From positions 1 through 64,000 of the forward strand of contig CAZFEK010000014.1 in the NCBI GenBank assembly GCA_964517465.1: a stretch of 64,000 nt of DNA, given 5' to 3'. The DNA is from JACPUX01 sp964517465 (lineage in GTDB: Bacteria > Pseudomonadota > Gammaproteobacteria > Burkholderiales > Casimicrobiaceae). Positions 55,311 through 63,561 of the stretch are shown piece after piece (position 1 is the first letter of the stretch; every line of letters starts with the position of its first letter). Below the pieces are notes generated by a model. It was not told where the DNA came from. It did not search any database and saw only the letters and a list, made by a program, of their open reading frames with translations. The position numbers and the translations under genes are program-made.

Positions 55311-55583
55311 GTGTCGAAGAGAGCTCTGATTTGGGTCATTGTCCTGGGCGCTTTGGTGGCCGTCGCAGCGGCTACTAACCCGGCACCCGAAGCGCATCGG
55401 GAGCGTATCCGCGAAGTTCTGGCGGAACGCAGCCTGCTGGCGAAGGTTCTGGGCATCAGCGCCATGACCGCGTTTGCTTCGGCCTACCATCCTTTGATCG
55501 TGGCGTCCTACACCACCGTCAATGGCCGTGTGATATCGGTTGGCGCATTCGGCATGGTGCTGGTTTTGGAGCCGAAAACCTAG
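55311..55583 (+). CDS. Small membrane-anchored protein, DUF4359-like
   Basis: 90 aa from GTG 55311 with AGGAG nine bases upstream. A single N-terminal helix (LIWVIVLGALVAVAAATNP) is followed by EAHRERIREVLAERSLLAKV and SAYHPLIVASYTTVNGRVIS with a hydrophobic end. The TNP after the helix and the final strands resemble DUF4359, but this is weak. Divergent from rimO. Confidence 0.55.
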   Translation: MSKRALIWVIVLGALVAVAAATNPAPEAHRERIREVLAERSLLAKVLGISAMTAFASAYHPLIVASYTTVNGRVISVGAFGMVLVLEPKT

Positions 55584-55763
55584 GCCGGCCAGGCCGGAAC
55601 CCGTTGCCGCCAAACGTTTGCCAAGGGCCACCGCCGGTTCTTGGGTCACCCAGACCACCCGTTTTCACCGACCAGGAGAAAACATTGATCCGGGCGCCGG
55701 TTTTGCCGGATCTACGAGGGCTGATCCCCTTGTTCGAATTAAGCTGAGTTTGCCGTTTGCGGT

Positions 55764-55918
55764 CGCCCGGCGAGCCGTCCGGGCCAAGACAAGGGCACCG
55801 GCGAAGCCGGGCGAAACGCGGCGCCTGCGCTATGCCGTTTCCTTGGCATGGCCGCTCCGGCGCCGCCCGGCGAGCCGTCCGGGCCAAGACAAGGGCACCG
55901 GCGAAGCCGGGCGAAACG
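55764..55918. repeat. Tandem repeat, 55-bp identical blocks at 100-bp period
   Basis: Block 55764-55818 equals 55864-55918. Each contains the palindromic pieces GCCCGG...CCGGGC and CCGGCGAAGCCGG. After the gap the sequence resumes with CGGCGCCT, which follows the first block too (55819-55826), so at least one more copy is hidden in the gap. Confidence 0.85.
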
Positions 55919-56018
55919 NNNNNNNNNNNNNNNNNNNNNNNNNNNNNNNNNNNNNNNNNNNNNNNNNNNNNNNNNNNNNNNNNNNNNNNNNNNNNNNNNN
56001 NNNNNNNNNNNNNNNNNN
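55919..56018. other. Assembly gap of exactly 100 N
   Basis: Conventional fixed-size placeholder; the true length is unknown. It sits within the tandem repeat, so collapse during assembly is the likely cause. Confidence 0.99.
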
Positions 56019-56145
56019 CGGCGCCTAGCGATCCTCTTTGGTCCTGACTTTGGCGGCAAGGGCTTGGCAAAGGACCCCCCGTCATTTCTCAAACCCGTCC
56101 CGGTGTATTTCCGGTTACCATGCCGGTTGTTTCCCGGGGGGGATC

Positions 56146-57360
56146 ATGTTTCGCACGCTCGACCGGCCCGCGCTCTGGGCCGTTGCACTCTCTGGCGCCG
56201 CAATCCTCGCCGTAACCATGGGCGCGCGGCAATCGCTTGGGCTTTTCGTTTCTCCCATCAACACCAGCACCGGGATGGGAATCACGGCCATCAGCTTCGC
56301 CCTGGCGGTGGGCCAGTTCATGTGGGGCGCGGCCCAGCCGGTGGCCGGTGCCTTGGCTGATCGCCATGGTCCGGGCCGGGTGCTCGTTGGCGGCATTTTG
56401 ATTCTTGCCCTAGGCAGCGCGCTGACCCCACTGGTCAGCAGCGCTTTCGGCCTGGTGGTCATGCTCGGGGTACTTTCGGCCATCGGGTCTGGCGCCTGCA
56501 GTTTTTCTGTGCTCATCGGTGCGGCGAGCGTTCGACTGCCTCTTCCGGCTCGGGGCGCAGCATCCGGCATCATCAATGCGGGGGGATCGTTCGGGCAGTT
56601 CGTGTTCGCGCCGGTCCTGCAAAAGCTCATCCAGACTCTGGGTTGGATGGGTGCGATGTGGTCCATGGCGGCAATTTGCCTGGCCGCGCTGCCCCTGGTA
56701 GGTAGCTTGCTTCGCGCCCCCAAAGAGCCTACCCCGCCAGCGAGGAACCAGCCTGGAGGCCTCCTTGCTGCGGTTCGCCAGGCGCTGTTCGATCGCAGTT
56801 ATCTGTGTTTGCACGCCGGCTTCTTCACCTGCGGATTCCACATCGCATTTCTCGTCACCCATTTGCCCGGAGAAGTCGATCTTTGCGGGTTGCCGCCATC
56901 GGTCGCGAGCTGGTCTTTGGCGATCATCGGTCTCGCCAACATCCTCGGTAGCCTTTATGCCGGTCATGCGATTTCGCGTCATCGCGGCAAGCACGTCTTG
57001 TTCTGGATGTACGGATCGCGAGCGGCCCTGGTGGCCTTATATCTGATGGCGCCCCGCAACGAAATCACTTTTTATCTTTTTGCCGCGGGGCTTGGTTTTA
57101 CTTGGCTGGCAACGGTGCCGCCTACGGCATCGATCGTTGGAAAGCTCTTTGGTGTGCGGTATCTCGCCACCCTCTTTGGTCTCACCTTACTTTCCCATCA
57201 GATCGGCGGGTTCCTGGGCGCCTACCTCGGTGGCCTGGCCATCGTCCGACTCGGCAACTACGACGCGATGTGGTATGCCGACATCGTACTCGCCGCCGCC
57301 GCGGCCTTGGTCAATCTCCCCATTCGTGAGGCCGCAGTGCCAAAACCCGCCGCGGCGTGA
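56146..57360 (+). CDS. MFS transporter
   Basis: 404 aa from ATG 56146, 12 predicted helices. It starts RPALWAVALSGAAILAVTMG with SLGLFVSPINTSTGMGITAI, and the cytoplasmic loop motif A-like ADRHGPGRVLVGGILILALG. SGIINAGGSFGQFVFAPVLQ lies in helix 5. Similar to oxalate/monocarboxylate-type or unknown-anion MFS members. Substrate unknown. It is convergent with phaR 18 bp away. Confidence 0.88.
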   Translation: MFRTLDRPALWAVALSGAAILAVTMGARQSLGLFVSPINTSTGMGITAISFALAVGQFMWGAAQPVAGALADRHGPGRVLVGGILILALGSALTPLVSSAFGLVVMLGVLSAIGSGACSFSVLIGAASVRLPLPARGAASGIINAGGSFGQFVFAPVLQKLIQTLGWMGAMWSMAAICLAALPLVGSLLRAPKEPTPPARNQPGGLLAAVRQALFDRSYLCLHAGFFTCGFHIAFLVTHLPGEVDLCGLPPSVASWSLAIIGLANILGSLYAGHAISRHRGKHVLFWMYGSRAALVALYLMAPRNEITFYLFAAGLGFTWLATVPPTASIVGKLFGVRYLATLFGLTLLSHQIGGFLGAYLGGLAIVRLGNYDAMWYADIVLAAAAALVNLPIREAAVPKPAAA

Positions 57361-57378
57361 AGCGAAAGCACAGCCGCT

Positions 57379-57957
57379 TTACTTCTTCTCGGCGCTTTCT
57401 TCGGGCGCCGTCGCGCCCTGGTTGGGAAAGCCGGGAAAGGGAAAGGAGGAAAACATCCCGCGAGCCTGCTTCTGCATTTGTTGCTGCATTTCCAGAAACA
57501 CGTTGGCACTTTGTTCGAGGTACTTGCCCATCATGCCCTGCAAGGCCGGCGTTTGCATCTGCAGGAACTGGCGCCACAGATCAGGCGTCAGCATCATCTT
57601 GTCGCCATAGACTTGCCGCGCCTGCTCTTGGAGTTTCTCCTGGATGTCGACAAAGGCTTTGATGTTCTTTTCAATGTAGCCGCCCATGATGCCTTGCAGC
57701 GCATTGCCATAAAAGCGAATCATCTGCGCCAGCATGTCGCTCGAAAACATCGGCACCCCGCTGGATTCCTCCTCGAGAATGATCTGCAGTAGTATGCTTC
57801 GGGTCAGATCGTCGCCCGACTTGGCGTCGATGACTTGAAAATCCAGCTGATCGAGCACCATCTGTTTCACATCGGCCAAGGTGATGTAACCGCTGCTCGA
57901 AGTGTCATAGAGACGCCGATTGGGGTATTTCTTGATGATGCGAACCTGCTCAGGCAT
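57379..57957 (-). CDS. phaR: Polyhydroxyalkanoate synthesis repressor PhaR
   Basis: 192 aa. PHB_acc_N DNA-binding domain: IIKKYPNRRLYDTSSSGYIT followed by LADVKQMVLDQLDFQVIDAK. Two PHB_acc repeats follow, MIRFYGNALQGIMGGYIEKN and DLWRQFLQMQTPALQGMMGK. It binds PHB granules and represses phaP until polymer is made. Candidate operators sit at the phasin promoter 360 bp upstream. Confidence 0.95.
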   Translation of the reverse strand: MPEQVRIIKKYPNRRLYDTSSSGYITLADVKQMVLDQLDFQVIDAKSGDDLTRSILLQIILEEESSGVPMFSSDMLAQMIRFYGNALQGIMGGYIEKNIKAFVDIQEKLQEQARQVYGDKMMLTPDLWRQFLQMQTPALQGMMGKYLEQSANVFLEMQQQMQKQARGMFSSFPFPGFPNQGATAPEESAEKK

Positions 57958-58162
57958 GAGATCTCGCTCCTGGAATTTCTAACCGCTGGTGGGTAAGCCC
58001 CTGTTGTGCACCTGCGAAATTCCCGCCTTCGTCATCCCGCCCGGGATCTTCGCTGCGCCGCCTCAAGCTCGGTCTCTCGACATCAAGCCGGATTACCGAT
58101 CGGCCATTATAACTCACTGATTCAAAATCAATTCAAATTTCTTTTCCCGAAGCCTGGTTTTT

Positions 58163-58179
58163 TTGTTGCAATGCAGCAA
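58163..58179. promoter_or_regulatory. PhaR operator 1
   Basis: TTGTTGCAATGCAGCAA, eight bases upstream of the -35 box. TGCA-rich palindromic sites are the known PhaR target. Confidence 0.7.
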
Positions 58180-58186
58180 ATTTCTC

Positions 58187-58215
58187 TTGACTTTGGCCGG
58201 TCGTGTCCCTATACT
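58187..58215 (+). promoter_or_regulatory. Sigma-70 promoter of the phasin gene
   Basis: -35 TTGACT (58187-58192), 17-bp spacer, -10 TATACT (58210-58215). Flanked by the two PhaR sites. Confidence 0.85.
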
Positions 58216-58220
58216 TTGAA

Positions 58221-58236
58221 TTGTGCAGTGCAGCAA
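58221..58236. promoter_or_regulatory. PhaR operator 2
   Basis: TTGTGCAGTGCAGCAA, immediately after the -10 box and over the expected start of transcription; shares TGCA(A/G)TGCAGCAA with operator 1. Confidence 0.75.
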
Positions 58237-58320
58237 TTCCGGTGAACAGGTGGTTGGATTCACTTTCCCCACCCCGAAGGCTGTACGGGTTTCTTAATCG
58301 TAAGTCCAAAGGAGTCAAGC

Positions 58321-58872
58321 ATGTACAACGCTACCGAGCAATTCGCCGAACTGAACAACGCCACTCTCGAGCAAGCCATGCGCCTGGCGCAAGTCGCTCT
58401 CGACAACACCGAACGCTTGGTCAAACTGCAACTCGACGCAGCCAAAGCCACTCTCGAAGACAATGCCAAGAACACCAAGGCACTGTCGGAAGTCAGGGAC
58501 TTCCAGGATTTCGTCAATTTGCGCACCAAGTTGACCGAATCGAGCGTCGAGAAAGCCATGGGCTATTCGCGCAGCGTTTACGAAGTGGCCTCGGAAGTTC
58601 ACGCTGAAGTGAGCAAGCTGGTCGAAGACGGCTTGGCGGCCTACACCAAGAACATCGCCAACTTGGTGGAGAAAGCGGCCAAGAACGCCCCCGCCGGTTC
58701 CGACGCCGCGGTGAGCGCGCTGAAGTCCACCGTGGCCGCAACCACCGCCGCAATCGACACGCTAACCAAGGCAAGCAAGCAAGTTGCCAGCTTCGCCGAC
58801 GCGAGCGTGAAGGCCGCCACTCAGGCGACCACCACCGCAGCCAAGGCGACCACGGCGCGCAAGGCCGCCTAA
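58321..58872 (+). CDS. phaP: Phasin
   Basis: 183 aa. It begins MYNATEQFAELNNATLEQAM, then amphipathic helices such as RLVKLQLDAAKATLEDNAKN and SYSRSVYEVASEVHAEVSKL-like phasin_2 features, and a long A/K/T-rich C-terminal tail. It coats PHB granules and sets their number and size. AGGAG at about 58310 precedes the ATG. A 104-bp 3' region with hairpins and a terminator follows. Confidence 0.92.
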   Translation: MYNATEQFAELNNATLEQAMRLAQVALDNTERLVKLQLDAAKATLEDNAKNTKALSEVRDFQDFVNLRTKLTESSVEKAMGYSRSVYEVASEVHAEVSKLVEDGLAAYTKNIANLVEKAAKNAPAGSDAAVSALKSTVAATTAAIDTLTKASKQVASFADASVKAATQATTTAAKATTARKAA

Positions 58873-58976
58873 TTGCAGTGAGGGGCTAGTCAGCCCCGGT
58901 ATGTCTCCTTCTGTATCATTATCCTCCTCCTGAATGATACAGCCTCACCCGCGGGGCAACCCGCGGGTCTTTTTTT
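58873..58976 (+). ncRNA. Candidate 3'UTR small RNA with CCTCCTCC loop
   Basis: After the phasin stop: hairpin GGGGCT-AGTC-AGCCCC (58882-58897); hairpin TGTATCATT / AATGATACA (58912-58920 with 58933-58941) whose 12-nt loop contains CCTCCTCC; then the terminator. CUCCUCC-loop sRNAs are known in proteobacteria, but here the link is inference; no promoter of its own is seen. Confidence 0.45.
58947..58976 (+). terminator. Rho-independent terminator of phaP
   Basis: ACCCGCGG (58947-58954), loop GGCAAC, CCGCGGGT (58961-58968), then C and seven T. Ends the phaP transcript 20 bp before the converging phaB stop. Confidence 0.9.
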
Positions 58977-58995
58977 GCAACTGCGCGCCGCACGG

Positions 58996-59748
58996 TCAGA
59001 ACATGTGCTGCCCGCCGTTGATGGCGATATTGGCCCCGGTCACAAAGGCCGCCTCCTCCGAGGAAAGGTAAGCGACCAGGCCTGCCACCTCTTCCGGCTT
59101 CCCTAGGCGTCCCATGGGAATCTGGGGAATGATTTTGCTGTCCAGCACATCCTTGGGAATAGCCATGACCATCTTGGTGCCGATGTAGCCCGGGCTGATG
59201 GTATTGACGGTGACGCCTTTGCGCGCAACTTCCAAAGCCAGCGCCTTGGTGAATCCATGCATACCGGCCTTGGCTGCCGAATAATTGGTCTGGCCAAAGG
59301 CGCCTTTCTGGCCGTTCACCGAAGAGATGTTGATGATGCGGCCCCAGCCGCGATCGACCATGCCATCGCAAACCTGCTTGGTCATGTTGAAGACGCTGTC
59401 GAGGTTGGTCTTCATTACGGTGTCCCAATCAACCTTGGTCATTTTCTTGAAGGTCATGTCCCGGGTAATGCCGGCGTTGTTGACCAGTACGTCGATAGGT
59501 CCGATTTCCGCCACGACCCGCGCAACGCAGGCCGCCGCAGCATCATAATCAGCTACGTCGCAAGGGTAGGCTCGAAAGCCGTAGCCCATCTTGTTCATCG
59601 TTTCGAGCCATTCGTTGGCTTTGGTGTTGCCCGGCGAATGCGTGGTTACGACGGTATATCCGAGGCGCGCGAGCTTGATGCAGATTGCCTCTCCCAAGCC
59701 CCCCATGCCTCCGGTGACCAATGCGATTCTTTGTGGTGTCAATGCCAT
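58996..59748 (-). CDS. phaB: Acetoacetyl-CoA reductase
   Basis: 250 aa SDR. NADP-binding VTGGMGGLGEAICIKLARLG; NNAG is present as VNNAGITRDMTFKKMT; catalytic Ser in IINISSVNGQKGAFGQ and Tyr/Lys in TNYSAAKAGMHGFTKALALE, the PhaB/FabG type with the PhaB-like GAFGQTNYSAAKAG. It makes (R)-3-hydroxybutyryl-CoA for PhaC. Lies 82 bp after phaC on the same strand; phaA is not in the window. Confidence 0.94.
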   Translation of the reverse strand: MALTPQRIALVTGGMGGLGEAICIKLARLGYTVVTTHSPGNTKANEWLETMNKMGYGFRAYPCDVADYDAAAACVARVVAEIGPIDVLVNNAGITRDMTFKKMTKVDWDTVMKTNLDSVFNMTKQVCDGMVDRGWGRIINISSVNGQKGAFGQTNYSAAKAGMHGFTKALALEVARKGVTVNTISPGYIGTKMVMAIPKDVLDSKIIPQIPMGRLGKPEEVAGLVAYLSSEEAAFVTGANIAINGGQHMF

Positions 59749-59830
59749 TGCGCTTCTCCTAGTCGTCTCGTCTTACTTCGAGCCGATTCCCGTAGCGCGG
59801 CAGCGCACCGGGACCGGTTCGCCAAAAAAC

Positions 59831-61615
59831 TCAGTCTGGCTTCTCCAGCACATAGGTGCCGGGGGCGGCTTCGAGCGGCGCATGGAAGGCGTCCCCCAGC
59901 AGCTTCGGCGCTCCCACCAAACGTCCGCTATGCTCGGCGAGCCACTCTGCCCAGTCGGGCCACCAGCTGCCGGGCACTTCGCGCGCTGTTTCATCCCAAG
60001 CCTCTGGGTTCGGTTGCAGTTCGCCACCGAACCAGTAGCTGCGTTTGTTCTTGGACGCTGGGTTGATGACCCCGGCAATATGGCCGGAGGCGCCCAGCAC
60101 AAACCGTTTCTCTCCACCCAGCAAAAGCGCGCTGCGATAAGCGGCCCGCCAAGGCACGATGTGGTCCTCTCGGGCCGCGAGCACATAGGCATCTTGACGA
60201 ACGCGCCCCAGATCCACCGGAACTCCGCACACTCTTAAGCCGCCGGGTTCACGCAAACGGTTCTCGAGGTACATGTTGCGCAAATAGAAGACATACATCG
60301 GTCCTGGCAGATTGGCGCTGTCGCCATTCCAATAAAGCAAGTCAAACGCTGCGGGAGTCCGCCCCTTGAGGTAGTTATTCACCACGAAAGACCAAACCAA
60401 ATCGTTCGCGCGCAGACTCGCGAAGGCGGTTGCGAGCTCGGCGCCGGACACTCTCCCCCCGGAAAGCAGCGCCGGTTCACGCGCTCGAAGATAGTCTTCC
60501 TCGATGTAGACGCCGATATCCCCGGGCTCCGAATAGTCGAGCATGGTGGTGAGCAGGGTGAGGCTGGCCACGCTTTTGTCGCCCTGCGCCGCCAGGACAG
60601 CAAGCGCGCAGGACAGAAGAGCACCGCCGACGCAAAACCCCAGCGTATTGATCGTTTTGCTGCCGCTGACCGATTTGACGATGTCGATGGCTGGGAAGAT
60701 GCCCTGATTCAAGTAGTCGTCGAAAGTGAGGTGGGCGAGATGGGTCGGAATGTTGCGCCAGGACACCAAGAACACCGAAAATCCCTTCGCCACGGCAAAA
60801 CGCACAAATGAATTTTCGGGCTGCAAATCGAGGATGTAATACTTGTTGATACAGGGGGGGATGATCAGGAGCGGCCGCGCATGAACCTTCTCCGTGGTCG
60901 GCGTGTACTGAATGAGTTCGATGAGTTCGTTGCGAAATATCACCGCTCCCGGAGTAGTCGCCAGATTGCGGCCCACGGCGAAAGCTTTGTCGTCGCTCAT
61001 GGCGATGCGTCCTCGCCGCAGATCGTCCGCGAGGTTCGAAAGCCCTTGGGTCAGGCTCTTGCCCTCGGTAGCCAACGCGAGTCTGAGCGCCTCCGGGTTG
61101 GTCAGCAAGAAGTTGGTCGGCGCCAAGGCGTCGACGTACTGATGCACATAAAATTGGAGCTTGCGCTTGGCCTCCGGATCGCCTTGCCAACGATCCGCGA
61201 CTTCCTTCCAGAACTCCGCGTTGACCAGGTAGGCCTGCTTGACGAGGTCAAAAAAAGGATAGTTGCGCCACTCCTGAGCATGAAAGCGCCGGTCACCCTC
61301 TTGGGGTTCCGCCACCACGGCACCACCCTCGCCCGGCTGCCGTTGCACGGCGCACTGCCACAATTCGGTCATGCGCCGTTGATAGCGCTCGGTCAGCTCG
61401 GCCCAGGTTTCCGCTTCGATCCCCAAAGGCGCCGCCATACCCTGCCAGGTGGGTAACATCCCGGGCAGAATGGGAATGCCATTGCCGTTTTTCTTCTCCG
61501 CACCGCCATGGCCGCTGGCGACCTCGCTGCCTGAACCGGGCATCCAGAAATGAAGCCAGCGCTGGCCTGCATCCTGCCACGCTTTTCCCAGTTCCTGCCA
61601 GTCGAAACTCTGCAC
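59831..61615 (-). CDS. phaC: Class I polyhydroxyalkanoate synthase
   Basis: 594 aa from GTG 61615 with AAGGG upstream. N-terminal domain to about residue 190 with PHB_synth; catalytic Cys in LGFCVGGALLSCALAVLAAQ (about residue 320), Asp in AREDHIVPWRAAYRSALLLG, His in GASGHIAGVINPASKNKRSY. It polymerises 3-hydroxyacyl-CoA. Length matches class I PhaC (about 590 aa). It is the first gene of phaC-phaB. Confidence 0.95.
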   Translation of the reverse strand: MQSFDWQELGKAWQDAGQRWLHFWMPGSGSEVASGHGGAEKKNGNGIPILPGMLPTWQGMAAPLGIEAETWAELTERYQRRMTELWQCAVQRQPGEGGAVVAEPQEGDRRFHAQEWRNYPFFDLVKQAYLVNAEFWKEVADRWQGDPEAKRKLQFYVHQYVDALAPTNFLLTNPEALRLALATEGKSLTQGLSNLADDLRRGRIAMSDDKAFAVGRNLATTPGAVIFRNELIELIQYTPTTEKVHARPLLIIPPCINKYYILDLQPENSFVRFAVAKGFSVFLVSWRNIPTHLAHLTFDDYLNQGIFPAIDIVKSVSGSKTINTLGFCVGGALLSCALAVLAAQGDKSVASLTLLTTMLDYSEPGDIGVYIEEDYLRAREPALLSGGRVSGAELATAFASLRANDLVWSFVVNNYLKGRTPAAFDLLYWNGDSANLPGPMYVFYLRNMYLENRLREPGGLRVCGVPVDLGRVRQDAYVLAAREDHIVPWRAAYRSALLLGGEKRFVLGASGHIAGVINPASKNKRSYWFGGELQPNPEAWDETAREVPGSWWPDWAEWLAEHSGRLVGAPKLLGDAFHAPLEAAPGTYVLEKPD

Positions 61616-61721
61616 GATAGCCCTTGTCAGACCCGCCCCTGCGCGATGCGGGCGATTGATCTTTTGAGCTAGTGTAATCGTTCCCTGGCGCGCATACAAT
61701 CTGCCCGGGTGAGCTTCACGC

Positions 61722-62489
61722 TCAGTGGCCCAGGAAGAGATCAACCGCGGCGATGAGAGCGATACCCGAAACGATCAGGGACATTTGCTGCACCGTTGCC
61801 GCCGGGCCCGCGCGCCGCTGCAGGCCCGGGATGAGATCGGCGACCGCCACATAGAGCATGCTTGCCGCAGCCAAGGCCAGAATCATCGGAACCCAGGATG
61901 TCACTGCGGCCAGTGCGTAATAGCCGAGCACACCTCCTGCTACAGTGGCAGCACTCGTGCCCAGGTTGAACAAGAATGCCTGCGCTCGGCTGTACCCGGA
62001 GTTGAGCAGCACCATGAAATCGCCCACTTCCTGGGGAATCTCGTGCGCAATGATCGCTACCGCGGTCACCACGCCAAGTTGGAAATCGCTCAGAAATGCG
62101 GCGGCAATCAGAATTCCATCGCTAAAATTATGAAAAGTATCGCCCACCAGAATCATCAGGCCTGCGCGCCCGTGGTCGTCGGCATGGGCATGATGCGCGC
62201 TGCTTTCTGCCACCTCAGGATGCGAATGGCGCCAAAGAACTAATTTCTCCAGCAAAAAAAAAGCCAGAATGCCCGCCAGCACGGTCATCAGCGTGCCTTC
62301 GGTGGAGCGGCCCGTTCTCAGGGCATGGGGCAACACCTCCAGAAAAACGGCGCCCAACAGCGTACCCACAGCGAAGGCAATCAAGCGAGAGATGCTCGCG
62401 GCGCGCATCGCCAGAGTGACGGACGCAGCCAGCACACTCAGGATTCCGCCGGCGAGGCTCGCCAGCAGTATGGCGCTCAGCGGGGACAT
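61722..62489 (-). CDS. ZIP-family metal transporter
   Basis: 255 aa, eight helices. TM4 has GDTFHNFSDGILIAAAFLSD and TM5 IIAHEIPQEVGDFMVLLNSG, with the metal-binding His, Asp and Glu residues of ZIP transporters. A His-rich loop HSHPEVAESSAHHAHADDHG lies between TM3 and TM4. Probably takes up zinc or other divalent cations through the inner membrane. It is 106 bp upstream of phaC without a link. Confidence 0.92.
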   Translation of the reverse strand: MSPLSAILLASLAGGILSVLAASVTLAMRAASISRLIAFAVGTLLGAVFLEVLPHALRTGRSTEGTLMTVLAGILAFFLLEKLVLWRHSHPEVAESSAHHAHADDHGRAGLMILVGDTFHNFSDGILIAAAFLSDFQLGVVTAVAIIAHEIPQEVGDFMVLLNSGYSRAQAFLFNLGTSAATVAGGVLGYYALAAVTSWVPMILALAAASMLYVAVADLIPGLQRRAGPAATVQQMSLIVSGIALIAAVDLFLGH

Positions 62490-62574
62490 GCGCCAAGCCC
62501 TCGCCGCCCGGCCGCTGCCAAAACAAGCCGGAGCCTGGCCGAGTCAACGATTTGCCGCCGGCGGGGAATCGGTT

Positions 62575-63471
62575 TCATGCTTCGCCGCCCAACGCGCCGA
62601 CGAGATCGGGAACCAGGCCGAACAGCTCCCCGGACAAAATGGCAAAATCGGCATCGAACTGTTCAGTCATCGCCTGCCCTTGCCGGCTCGCCGCCTCCTT
62701 CAATTCCTCCGCGAATGCCAGGCGCTTCAAGCGCAACTCTTCGTCGAGCACGAAGGAAACGTGATCTCTCCAGGTCATTGCTAAGCGAGTCACCTGCATG
62801 CCCGCTTTCAACTGCGCCTGAAGCTCCTTTCCCTCCAAGGCGTGGCGAAGGTAGCGGACGGTGGACTTCTCCGCTCCCGGGGCGCGCAATTCCGCTTCTC
62901 GATCGATGGCGAATCCATCGGGCGCGTCGCTGCTCGCCAGCCATTCCGTCATCGCCGATGAGGGGGAGCGTACCGTCGCCAATGGGGCCAGCGCCAAGCC
63001 ATCGATGCTTTTGCCCAGCAACTCGATCACTTCATCGCCGCGCGCACTGCCCGCAGCGTCGATCAGCAGCCATTTGGCGCCAGGATCGAATACCAGATGA
63101 CAGCGGCTGCGCTTGACCAAGGCGCGCGGAGCAAGTTCATCGACCAAGCTCTCGCGCATTTCGCGAAGCTGTTTGCGCCCTGGCGCAAAACCTTGCTTCT
63201 CAGCCACTTGTTTGGCTCGTTCGCGCAATTCCTGGTTGATCACGGAAGCTGGGAGAAGCTTCTGCTCCAAACCGAAGGCCAACATCCAGCGGCCCTGCTG
63301 CGCCTCGATCAGGGGCCCGTCTTCCGCCGCAGGAGGAATCCATCCGCGGCTGGCGAGATCGAGCTTGCCGCAGGCCTGCAGCGCGTGCTGGGCGAGTTGT
63401 TCCTCGATTTTGGCCTGAGATTGCTTTCGCCAATCCTTGACGCGGTAGATGAGCAGATTTCGGAACCACAT
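62575..63471 (-). CDS. rdgC: Recombination-associated protein RdgC
   Basis: 298 aa, the usual length. It begins MWFRNLLIYRVKDWRKQSQA and has PAAEDGPLIEAQQGRWMLAF with LEQKLLPASVINQELRERAK, an exact RdgC pattern. The C-terminal half has YLRHALEGKELQAQLKAGMQ, VTRLAMTWRDHVSFVLDEEL RLKRLAF. RdgC is a ring-shaped dsDNA-binding protein that restrains RecA. Confidence 0.95.
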   Translation of the reverse strand: MWFRNLLIYRVKDWRKQSQAKIEEQLAQHALQACGKLDLASRGWIPPAAEDGPLIEAQQGRWMLAFGLEQKLLPASVINQELRERAKQVAEKQGFAPGRKQLREMRESLVDELAPRALVKRSRCHLVFDPGAKWLLIDAAGSARGDEVIELLGKSIDGLALAPLATVRSPSSAMTEWLASSDAPDGFAIDREAELRAPGAEKSTVRYLRHALEGKELQAQLKAGMQVTRLAMTWRDHVSFVLDEELRLKRLAFAEELKEAASRQGQAMTEQFDADFAILSGELFGLVPDLVGALGGEA

Positions 63472-63561
63472 GGCGCGCGCAAAAAAGGTGCCATTGTACT
63501 CGCTGGGAGGATTCTGCGTGGGGCCCGTCCGGTCGGCCCACCAACTCGGGAGCGTCGAGCG

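Larger units (their letters stand above)
55584..56145. other. 562-bp intergenic stretch containing repeats and an assembly gap
   Basis: Contains a 55-bp direct repeat with a 100-bp period (55764-55918) and the 100-N gap (55919-56018). No gene supported. After the gap the MFS gene promoter region follows; GGGGGG at 56136-56141 lies close to the ATG and could serve as ribosome-binding site. Confidence 0.6.
57958..58320. other. 363-bp divergent phaR/phaP control region
   Basis: Holds the PhaR start, the phasin promoter and two PhaR operators (58163-58236). AT-rich from 58120. No other gene. Confidence 0.7.

Noticed and set aside
55764..55918. The repeat as a CRISPR array
   Set aside because: Repeats are 55 bp with only one 45-bp interval and no cas genes; the layout is that of a tandem intergenic repeat.
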